Below the pieces are notes generated by a model that worked only from the letters and a program-made list of their open reading frames with translations, did not search any database and had not been told where the DNA came from. The position numbers and the translations under genes were made by a program. A stretch of DNA of 64,000 bases from Hondaea fermentalgiana. Its lineage: Eukaryota; Sar; Bigyra; Thraustochytrida; Thraustochytriidae. Position 1 is the first letter of the stretch. Each line of letters begins with the position of its first letter. Below, one piece after another: positions 40,576 through 47,998 of this stretch. The stretch covers positions 17,526 through 81,525 of the forward strand of contig NPFB01000001.1 of NCBI GenBank assembly GCA_014084085.1, read 5' to 3'.

Positions 40576-41619
40576 ATGTTTCGCGTTTGCGTGGTGGGCG
40601 GAGGGTCCCTGGGCACCTACTTTGCCGCAAGGCTTGCAGCCTCGGAGAATACGGCCGTCACGCTCGTTCGACGAGGAGGTGGCGCATCGACCTCGACTCA
40701 TGCCGGGCCCGCGCGACGAGTCGTGCGCGTGGACTTGCCGGACGGGGAAGCGGTGGAGACCGAAGTGGCCCAAGTCCTGCGCGGCTGGGAACGCAGTGCT
40801 GAGCTTGATCGAGACCTTTGGCCCTTTGACCTGACGCTGGTCACCGTCAAGAGCAAAGATACCGAAAAAGTTGGCACTCAACTCGCGCAGGCTGCGGCCC
40901 ACGGACTCCTGGTGCCTGACAAGAGCGTTATCCTTTCGTTGCAAAATGGTATGGGAAATGCAGACGTCCTGCGCTCTGCGCTAGACGGATATCCAGGCTT
41001 GCGTGTTTACCAAGGACTTACTTATTTGGGCGCGAGCGTCGTGGATGACCAATATGTGCGACTGAACGGCTCAGGCCGCACGTGTGTCGGCCCGGCAGAG
41101 GATCCTGTTTTGCGAACATTCGCAGAGCGCATGGAACGCTCTTGCAATCGTGCAAGTCCAGATCAGAGCCAAGGGAGTTGGGAGAGAGTGGAGGAAGCCG
41201 TCGTGCTGAGCGATGATGTTGCGTCAATGGTCTGGACCAAGCTGCTCGCGAACGCGGTCATCAACCCAGTGACCGCGATGCTACGAGATAAAAACGAGTG
41301 CGTCGCACGTCAGGGGCTACGACCTCTTGTGACGGAAGCATGTGCCGAATTTGAAAGGATAATGAAGCACGAAAAAGGAGTAAAACTACTTTTGGGTGAG
41401 CACGCTTCGGCCGCGGACTTTGTTGTCCATGTAGCAAGGCAGACAGGTCGCAATACTTCTTCAATGCTTGCCGACGTGCAGTCTGGGCGCCAAACGGAGA
41501 TCGAAGCCATCAATGGCTTTTTGGTGCGGCGCGCGCACCAGCATGGCGTCCTCGCACCCACGCTCGAAGGACTTTACCGAATAATTCTTGGACTCGAGGC
41601 GGGATACGCTGCGCGATAG
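40576..41619 (+). CDS. Ketopantoate reductase family (ApbA/PanE-like) protein
   Basis: 347 aa from the ATG at 40576, which places the Rossmann motif 'VCVVGGGSLGTYFAARLAAS' at the very N-terminus as in the family. Upstream ATGs at 40390 or 40228 would add a basic, Ser/Asn-rich leader that might target an organelle. Other signatures are 'LVTVKSKDTEKV', 'LSLQNGMGNADVLRS', the catalytic-lysine segment 'VWTKLLANAVINPVTAML', and the C-terminal 'SMLADVQSGRQTEIEAINGFLVRRAHQHGVLAPTLEGLY' with the conserved Glu. Family members reduce 2-dehydropantoate to pantoate with NADPH on the way to coenzyme A. Several eukaryotic paralogues have other substrates, so the exact reaction is uncertain. Confidence 0.85.
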   Translation: MFRVCVVGGGSLGTYFAARLAASENTAVTLVRRGGGASTSTHAGPARRVVRVDLPDGEAVETEVAQVLRGWERSAELDRDLWPFDLTLVTVKSKDTEKVGTQLAQAAAHGLLVPDKSVILSLQNGMGNADVLRSALDGYPGLRVYQGLTYLGASVVDDQYVRLNGSGRTCVGPAEDPVLRTFAERMERSCNRASPDQSQGSWERVEEAVVLSDDVASMVWTKLLANAVINPVTAMLRDKNECVARQGLRPLVTEACAEFERIMKHEKGVKLLLGEHASAADFVVHVARQTGRNTSSMLADVQSGRQTEIEAINGFLVRRAHQHGVLAPTLEGLYRIILGLEAGYAAR

Positions 41620-41807
41620 GCTAGTTATTGTATCATCACTGTAATCTATGTATGTGTGATGGAACGTGGAAAGTGTTCCTCTTCTCCAAAGGACCATCGC
41701 GATCCTTGACCATGTTTCACTTTTCCAAAACGGTCCAGGTCCAATAAGAACGTATTATCGCTCTCGACTTTGGATCTTTGGCACCTACGTCATAGGACAA
41801 GTCCACT

Positions 41808-42305
41808 TTACGACGTTTCAGAGTCCGTCGAAGCCTGAGAATCAATGTTCTTGTCTTCAGTGCCCTCTGTTTCCTTGCTGGGAAGGGTTGCGGTCTTTTC
41901 TGGATGCTTGATATAAGTGTCCCACTTGCCGAATCGACTTCTGTGCGCCTGGTACTGAAGTGCTTTCTCCCTGTTGTCCATGATCGGGCTGTTGCGTGCT
42001 GCTGCGTTGAGCTTAAGTTCAGGATCGTACATGATTTTTCTGTACGTGAGTACTGCAGCACCCAAAAGCATTGCACTGCCACAAACCACTGGAAAGATCT
42101 ACAACCCAGATAGCATGGCCCGCTCATCAAGGGTAGAGCGCAAGGTTAGTAAGCGAGCCTCTAATTTGACAGTGTTCGCCGCAAACGCGCAGGGGCGGGC
42201 CCCTGGAATCGCCGCCTCCCGCCGGCCCGACGCGAGAAAAAGCAAGGGAGGGAGAAAACTTACGAGATGTGGGTTGATCCACACGTTCTTCTTCCTGGGC
42301 GCCAT
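41808..42305 (-). CDS. B12D/NDUFA4 (MLRQ)-like small mitochondrial protein, two exons
   Basis: 110 aa from two exons: 42305-42264 (14 codons, 'MAPRKKNVWINPHL') and 42098-41808. The intron 42263-42099 (165 bases) starts GTAAGT and ends TTGTAG, in phase 0. The joined protein has a short basic N-terminus, one transmembrane helix ('FPVVCGSAMLLGAAVLTY'), then 'DPELKLNAAARNSPIMDNREKA' and a basic segment 'QAHRSRFGKW'. This matches the order in B12D and MLRQ/NDUFA4 proteins: helix, (N/D)PD..(L/V)...R......N.E....Y..H. These are small inner-membrane proteins tied to respiratory complexes I or IV. The acidic Ser/Thr-rich C-terminus is longer than usual. It is divergent from the peroxisomal protease gene. 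Confidence 0.78.
42099..42263 (-). other. Spliceosomal intron of the B12D-like gene
   Basis: 165 bases with a consensus GTAAGT donor and a TAG acceptor. Removal restores a continuous helix-forming frame between a start exon and the family-specific exon. It is the only intron in the window supported by clear signals and homology on both sides. Confidence 0.8.
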
Positions 42306-42442
42306 CTTCTCCTGGCCTCTCCCGCTCCAGCTGCCACCCGCACTCTCCCGCCCCGCGCGCGCACGTTTCCAGCTCTGGCTCCTTGGAGATCTGCAGCTGC
42401 CGGGCGGGACTGCTTGCTCGGCACAATCGGCATGCAGCACGC

Positions 42443-42592
42443 GAAAAGGGTTGCGCTCGTTTGCCTTTTAGCCTAAAAACAGAAAAGGGTTGTTCTAAAA
42501 GGGGTTGCTCACAAAAGGGTTGCGCCAAAAGGAGCGCCAAGAAGGGCTGTTCCCCAGAAGGGGTTGCGCCAAAAAGGGTTGCGGAGCTGGGA
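42443..42592. repeat. Degenerate AAAAGGGTTG decamer cluster
   Basis: About six copies of AAAAGGGTTG or AAAAGGGGTTG, all on the plus strand, at irregular 14-36 base spacing, often followed by CGCC. It lies between divergent promoters. It may be a regulatory cluster. Confidence 0.75.
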
Positions 42593-42835
42593 TGAATTTG
42601 CAAAAACCCACTTTGCGTTTGCTGCGCTCATCACATGGTGCACAGTTTTTACGACCGTCGCGAGCGCCGGGCAAAACGTGCAGGGCCGCAGCGTGCCGTC
42701 GTGGCGGCGAGGCGAGGCGAGGCGAAGGGAAGAGCACCGAGGACATCAGGTCGGGCCGATCGATCGGCGACGTGCGAGAGAGCACGAGCTCGCTCGCTCG
42801 AGTGAGGCAGGCGCCAGGCCTCGTGTTACAAACAA

Positions 42836-42910
42836 AGCAGCAGCGGCGGCAGCAGCAAACAGCAAGCAGCAAACAGCAAGCAGCAAACAGCAAGCAGCAC
42901 GCAGCTTGGC
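42836..42910. repeat. CAGCAAACAGCAAG tandem array
   Basis: About three to four 14-base units flanked by CAG-rich sequence, some 200 bases before the protease start codon. Confidence 0.85.
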
Positions 42911-43101
42911 AAGCAGCAGACCTTGTTCGAGCGAGACCAGGGCTCGGCTCGGCGACGCTCGCTCGGGGCCGGCGCGGCTTCGATCGACTCGCGAGGCTGC
43001 GCCCGGGCCGGCTCTCCTCGGCTGCGCGCGACTCGGCCGCTCAGGTCGGCGCGCGACGACGGCCCTCGGGCAGAGCGCGCGAGGAGCGAGCTGGTCGCAG
43101 G

Positions 43102-45012
43102 ATGGGGCGCCGACCTGGCGAGTCCGACCGGGGCGACCTCGCCGAGGCGCCTGCGCTGACCAAGACGGGCGTCCTGGTGCGCGTGACAGGCCCAGACCCG
43201 AAGGGAATCAAGGCAGATGGGAGGCCCTTCTATTCCATGGAGGCAGGCAAGACCACATTGTCGGCATCAGGGTTCCTCTGCCCCTGCGGCGCCGTCGCAG
43301 AGGGCTGGGCCGTCGTCACGAGCGCCATGCTGTTTGCCCCCTTTATGAAGCTTCACGAAGTAACGCAAGAGCCCTTGGAAGAACTCATGGCCAATTGCAC
43401 CGTTGAGATGCTCCTTGAGTCCGGGGCGTGGACGCGCTGTGAGCTCGCTACCATCGTGCGCTGCAAGGAGGTGACCGAGGCCGGAACGCGCCTTGCTAAT
43501 TGGCGAGCCCAATCTGTGCGAGGCATTGATGTAGGATGTATTGCCCTGCTCCGTGCACCAGGAGTCTCTGCAGCCCCGGCGCCCCTGGTGCGCGTCCCCG
43601 ACATCCCGACGTCCCGCGAGCTCGTCCGTGGCGAGGGTGTCATGGTTGTGTGCTCGCCCTTTGGTCTCGTATCCCCGGCCGTTTTCCAAAACAGTCTTAC
43701 AACTGGTGTCATTAGCAATGTGGTACGATCCTTTGTCGCCCAAGAACAGTCGAGCTTGTACCTTACAGACGCGCGCTGCCTTCCAGGCTCCGAAGGCGGA
43801 GCGGTCTTTGATGCCTCTGGTCATGTCATTGGAATGATCGCGCCTAGCTTGCAGCGCATGGACCAAAGCAACGTAGAGCTTGGTGCAATCATCCCATGGC
43901 GGGTTTTTGCCCCTGCTCTTGCGCTTGACCTTCTCCCCGACGGACCTGCCACCGCCACAGATGGCTCCGACGAAGGCCCCGGTGAACATGCAACAAGGTA
44001 CGCCGACAACGGCATCTTTGCGCAAGAAACAGCCTGTGAAGGCGCACATGCCGTGGCCCGCGAAAGTGCTGGAAACGAATTGCTCGCCGCCGGCGCGCCG
44101 CTGCCCCTGCGTGCGACGGCACCTCATCAAAAACAATTCATTCCGAAATTATCCAGCGCCGAAGAGGCTGTCAAGTGTGCGGCAGCTTCGGTGGTGCTTA
44201 TTCAGGTCAACACGTCGTGGGGCTCAGGCATAATTGTTTCCGAAGAGGGGCATATTGTCTCTTGCGCGCACCTCTTTCGACCGTTCACGCAAGTAAATCC
44301 GCAGACGAAGCGTCTGCAAATGCGTCACGCCAAGACCCGAATTCGCGTTAGTTTTCGGGATCATAGCCGCCGCGTAGAATGCTCTGCTCGTCTCATTTTT
44401 TGCTCCAGGGGCGCCGTAGACGTTGCGCTCTTGCAGCTCGTGGGTCCCACGCGCGATCTCTGTCCTCCGCCCGTCCCGCTTCTCCCAGAGGGAATGCCTA
44501 TCCCGGGTCCGGGTCAAGCCTGCGTTGCCATGGGCCATGCCATTTTCGACCCTTCGACCCAGCTGCAGGCCACCGTGTCAGCTGGAGTTGTCTCGCGCAT
44601 CGTTCCCAGTCCTTCGCAGCCTCGGGAGCCTGCGATTGTGCAGACATGCGCAAGTGTCTTTCGCGGTCACAGTGGCGGCCTCTTGGCGGACTCTTATGGT
44701 CGCTTCATCGGTGTGTTGACGAGCAATGCACGCCACTCAAACGGAAGCATCATTCCAGAAATTAACTTTGTCATTCCTATTCATGTGCTACGCCCGCTCC
44801 TCGCGGCCATTCCCAAGGATCCGAGTGTGCAAGCCATGATCTTTGACACATACGATCGCCCGGACCCAACGCTTCTTTCGCTTTGGCGGCTCGAGGCAGG
44901 TGCCTCGCCTCCCGAAAAGTCACCTTCTCGACCCGATCAGGAAGATGGCGACAAGGGTTCGCGCTTTGCTGATTTCCTGCGCCAGCTGCAGGACCAGCAG
45001 TCAAAGTTGTAA
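43102..45012 (+). CDS. Peroxisomal leader-peptide-processing protease (TYSND1/DEG15-like)
   Basis: 636 aa from the ATG at 43102. It has two trypsin-like halves, as in TYSND1 and plant DEG15. The N-terminal half is degenerate: 'PGSEGGAVFD' replaces the GNSGG loop. The C-terminal half has a full triad: His390 in 'VSCAHLF', Asp440 in 'AVDVALLQL' and Ser524 in 'FRGHSGGLLAD'. The last three residues are SKL, a textbook PTS1 peroxisomal import signal, which strongly supports the location. These enzymes remove the PTS2 presequence from imported proteins and process some beta-oxidation enzymes. The frame extends upstream to 42505, but that translation is repeat-derived. It is divergent from the mitochondrial B12D-like gene. 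Confidence 0.93.
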   Translation: MGRRPGESDRGDLAEAPALTKTGVLVRVTGPDPKGIKADGRPFYSMEAGKTTLSASGFLCPCGAVAEGWAVVTSAMLFAPFMKLHEVTQEPLEELMANCTVEMLLESGAWTRCELATIVRCKEVTEAGTRLANWRAQSVRGIDVGCIALLRAPGVSAAPAPLVRVPDIPTSRELVRGEGVMVVCSPFGLVSPAVFQNSLTTGVISNVVRSFVAQEQSSLYLTDARCLPGSEGGAVFDASGHVIGMIAPSLQRMDQSNVELGAIIPWRVFAPALALDLLPDGPATATDGSDEGPGEHATRYADNGIFAQETACEGAHAVARESAGNELLAAGAPLPLRATAPHQKQFIPKLSSAEEAVKCAAASVVLIQVNTSWGSGIIVSEEGHIVSCAHLFRPFTQVNPQTKRLQMRHAKTRIRVSFRDHSRRVECSARLIFCSRGAVDVALLQLVGPTRDLCPPPVPLLPEGMPIPGPGQACVAMGHAIFDPSTQLQATVSAGVVSRIVPSPSQPREPAIVQTCASVFRGHSGGLLADSYGRFIGVLTSNARHSNGSIIPEINFVIPIHVLRPLLAAIPKDPSVQAMIFDTYDRPDPTLLSLWRLEAGASPPEKSPSRPDQEDGDKGSRFADFLRQLQDQQSKL

Positions 45013-45305
45013 TAGCTCATATTCATCATCATAATTTATTCATCTCCAAGCACGCTGTCAGTCTCACTTTTTACATGAAGCCCGCCAACCAATACTTGGT
45101 GCTGCGATTTACTTCGCCTTCTTCTTTCTTCTCGCTTTCCTTTCCATCTTCTTCTTCCAGGTTGTCGTCGTTGGACTCTTTGCGATGAATCAGCACCTCC
45201 GAGACCTTGACGAATGTGACACTGATGACTTTAACGGACTGGAACGGACGTTTGAGGCAGGCAGCCCAGACAGACCTCGAAAGCAAGGGGCAGAGCGCGC
45301 GCGCG

Positions 45306-46148
45306 ATGCGGGTCGGGACGAGGTGGGCGTGGGCGTGCGTCTGTGCGTGCGCAGCGTTGTGCCTGCACAATGCGCCAAGCGAGGCGTGCGAGATCCAAGG
45401 GTACGACTCTGGCGAGTGCAGAGACCCTGACGACTTTCAAGCCGAGATGTCGTTCTGCTCTGACCTCGTCACGTACAGAGCGTGTATGCCGCGGTACCAG
45501 GGCTCGTCGGTGAGCAGGTGGAGCGAGCACTCCGTGCGAACCAAGGATGCCTGGGTCGAAGAAACCTTTCAGAAAGAGTGGGGCATCCGGAAAACAGCAG
45601 AGACGAATCTAACGTTGCAAGAGCTGGGCGTCGACGAGAACGGCGACGAAGGCTCAGTGGTGATGCGCTTCTACGCCGAGGGCGAGGAGGACGCATGGAA
45701 CTTTATGAACGAGTGTGCGCAAGCGTACAGAAATTTTTTCTGCTGGGCAAACTTTCCTCGCTGCGACGAAGAGGACAAGAGTCTTATGATGTGCAGATCC
45801 GTTTGCGAAAACTACTTCAAGGCTTGCGGATATGCCGAGGAAATGTGGCGCTGCGAGAGCTCGGCACTTCTTAACGGCATCGGACTCGAGGATCCATTGC
45901 TTTTCAAGGAGGGTCTCGAACTCGATGTGGAGGGCTACGACGAGAATGGGACGCAGTATTTTTTGCGCTCCTTCTTCCCGGGCCAGCCCTTTCGCGCAAA
46001 TCAATTTGAGGAAGATGAAGAAACCCCGATTGTCGTATGCACTCCAAGTCTTAAGAACGATGCGCTTAGCATTCGTGCTCGCCACGGATTTCATGTTTTT
46101 GCTACACTTGTTGTCGGACTGGCGCGGGCACTGCTAGATCTCAGGTAG
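45306..46148 (+). CDS. Secreted frizzled-CRD-like protein, possibly GPI-anchored
   Basis: 280 aa from the ATG at 45306, the start that gives a signal peptide (1-28, core 'WAWACVCACAALCL'). An in-frame extension to 45207 would bury it. Cysteine spacing in 'CAQAYRNFFCWANFPRCDEE' and 'MMCRSVCENYFKACGY' resembles the frizzled cysteine-rich domain (C..A...F.C...FP.C......C...C......C). The N-terminal part has further cysteines. The C-terminus ends in a short hydrophobic segment after 'RARHGF' with no cytoplasmic tail, compatible with a GPI signal. Frizzled-like CRDs in protists bind lipids or glycans, and the ligand here is unknown. N-glycosylation sites NLT and NGT are visible. Confidence 0.7.
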   Translation: MRVGTRWAWACVCACAALCLHNAPSEACEIQGYDSGECRDPDDFQAEMSFCSDLVTYRACMPRYQGSSVSRWSEHSVRTKDAWVEETFQKEWGIRKTAETNLTLQELGVDENGDEGSVVMRFYAEGEEDAWNFMNECAQAYRNFFCWANFPRCDEEDKSLMMCRSVCENYFKACGYAEEMWRCESSALLNGIGLEDPLLFKEGLELDVEGYDENGTQYFLRSFFPGQPFRANQFEEDEETPIVVCTPSLKNDALSIRARHGFHVFATLVVGLARALLDLR

Positions 46149-46451
46149 GACTTTTACTTTTCTTGCGCCCATCTCACCTAATCTCGTGCATCGCAATGAG
46201 CAAAGGGACTAACAAAAAATTGTAAAACTACTTTTATGCGTTGGTGTGCGTTTGGTTTTTTTGTGATGCGGTGTTTGCGTGTGCTGGACGTGACAGACAA
46301 GGCAAGAGACAATTTTGTTGACACGCGAGACCTCCGTTGGGGAGAAGAAGGAGGAAAGGAACATTTGGAAAAGAAAACACGTGTCAAGCCGCCTTCGTGC
46401 GCGGGCAGCAACGAGGGATATTTTTTGGCTGAGCGTTTGTCTTGCATCGCA
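46149..46451. other. Short convergent intergenic region
   Basis: About 300 bases between the stops of the CRD-like gene (+) and VTC1 (-). Nothing recognisable. Confidence 0.6.
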
Positions 46452-46820
46452 TCATGGATGCACAGCAACGCCCTTGGTAATATATGTCGCGTAGATACCG
46501 CCAAGGGAAAGGACGAGAACCACAGAAAGCGCGACGGGACCAAAGGAGTCCTCGTAGCCAGTGCCAGAGAGCTTGCGCAAGAGAATACTCCGTCGCCTGA
46601 ACTGATACATGGCGTTGATCGTGAACATGATGGAGAGACCGAGCATAATAAGACCAATGAGCCTGAGGGCGTCAAACGAGTTGTTATCCGAGCTCGCAGA
46701 GGCCATGCCGGAGAAGCCGAGCAGGGCGCTGCCGATGCTGCCAATAGTCACGCCCATGTTGAGCCAGTGCAGGTACGTGCGCTCATTGGAGAAGAAGACC
46801 TTCGGGTCGATAGAGGGCAT
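46452..46820 (-). CDS. VTC1: Vacuolar transporter chaperone 1 (DUF202)
   Basis: 122 aa from the ATG at 46820; the frame continues 18 codons upstream without homology. 'DPKVFFSNERTYLHWLNMGVTIGSIGSALLGF' is the diagnostic VTC1/DUF202 start (FxxNERTFLxWL). Three transmembrane helices are evident (about 22-42, 52-70 and 96-114), with 'YQFRRRSILLRKLSGTGYEDSFGP' between helices two and three. In yeast, VTC1 is the membrane subunit of the VTC complex that makes polyphosphate from ATP and moves it into acidic vacuoles or acidocalcisomes. The SPX/polymerase subunit VTC4 is not in the window. Length equals the family's usual 120-130. Confidence 0.93.
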   Translation of the reverse strand: MPSIDPKVFFSNERTYLHWLNMGVTIGSIGSALLGFSGMASASSDNNSFDALRLIGLIMLGLSIMFTINAMYQFRRRSILLRKLSGTGYEDSFGPVALSVVLVLSLGGIYATYITKGVAVHP

Positions 46821-47998
46821 CTTTCTTGGCTTCGCTCGGCCTTCCTCCACTCCACGTATGTGCCACAGATCCAACCAACCAGCCGCTGCCTTCGCGCGTG
46901 CGGGCGGGCGTGCGGGCGCGCGGGCGGCGGCGCGGGGGGACGCAGGCGCGGGCGGGCTCCGATCTGACCTGCCAGCGCGTGAGTGTTTGTTTGGGTCTGG
47001 CTGCTTGCTCCGCGCACGCGGCCTCGCTCGCCGCGGGGTGGAGCCCCGGGACGCAAGTCCGCACCCAGCAGCGGGGACCTAGATTCGCTCCTGGGCCTCT
47101 CTTCCATCCATCTTTCTGGCCGCAGTGCAGCAGCAGAAGCACCGCTCTCAGCAGGCAGGCACTCCACGTCTATCGGGATCGCCATGGCATGCCATATGGC
47201 ATGCGACGACATGGAGTGCGGAAGAGAAAAGAGGGATAAGAGGAGGAGGGAAGGACCGTCGGTGTCGAGGATCCCTGCGACTGTGTTGTAAAGCTCGCGA
47301 GATGGCGAGGACGCGGGGGTGGAGTGAAAAGGCGCGCAAAGATGATCACCGCACGTCGAGAGAGAAAGAGGGAGAGAGAGAGGATACATACTCGGAAATG
47401 ATGATGGTCTTATCAAACGCGATTGATTGTTCGAAGAAGACACTTTAGCTCGCCATCAGCAGAAAATAATTTTCCTTCAGAAGAGCTGCGTCCGAACCGA
47501 TTCTCGGCAACCCTCGGAATGCGATTGCACTTTCCCTTCAAACTCCTGTCACGCTGGCGTTCAAGCAAGCATTCATATCGCTGTTAGAGGAAAGAAAAAT
47601 AAGTGGTACGAGGTCTTTCTTACCAGACTGACAGCCAAAAAAAGAAAGTTGATATCAGTGGTCCAACTGCGTTGCTTTCGGCCGCTCGCTACTTGAGCTC
47701 GCTCGCGAAGGCCACCGTATTCATTCAAGAACAAAAATTGCTAATACACAGCCGTATCAACATCAGAGTCTCGACCAGGGCAAACGCCCAAGAGCTCGCA
47801 TGTTGCGTCGGACACTTCAACGAAACACCAGAGCCCGACCAGGTACGCGCAACTAGAGCCGCTCGACTGCTTTATCTCTCCTTTTCGCTCTTTCTCTCTC
47901 GCGCATTCTCTTCTCTTCCACTCTTTCACTTTTCTTTCATAGCAGACAATACAATGCACAAGAACTTTCTGCATTACCCTAAGGGCATAGTGTACCAT
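46821..47998. other. Intergenic region upstream of VTC1
   Basis: About 1.2 kb. It holds GCGGGCG-type repeats at 46898-46945 (probably VTC1 5' UTR/promoter), a purine-rich stretch near 47220-47390 with GAGAGA words, and a TTTCTCTCTC tract at 47880-47930. No gene is recognised. Confidence 0.55.

Larger units (their letters stand above)
42306..43101. other. Divergent promoter region, B12D to TYSND1-like gene
   Basis: About 800 bases between divergent genes. It holds a degenerate AAAAGGGTTG repeat cluster (about 42443-42592) and a CAGCAAACAGCAAG array (about 42836-42910). The protease frame is open through this region to 42505, but the translation is low-complexity, so it is treated as 5' UTR/promoter. 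Confidence 0.6.

Noticed and set aside
42505..43101. N-terminal extension of the TYSND1-like protease
   Set aside because: It is translated from the decamer cluster and CAG-rich array and has no resemblance to the family.
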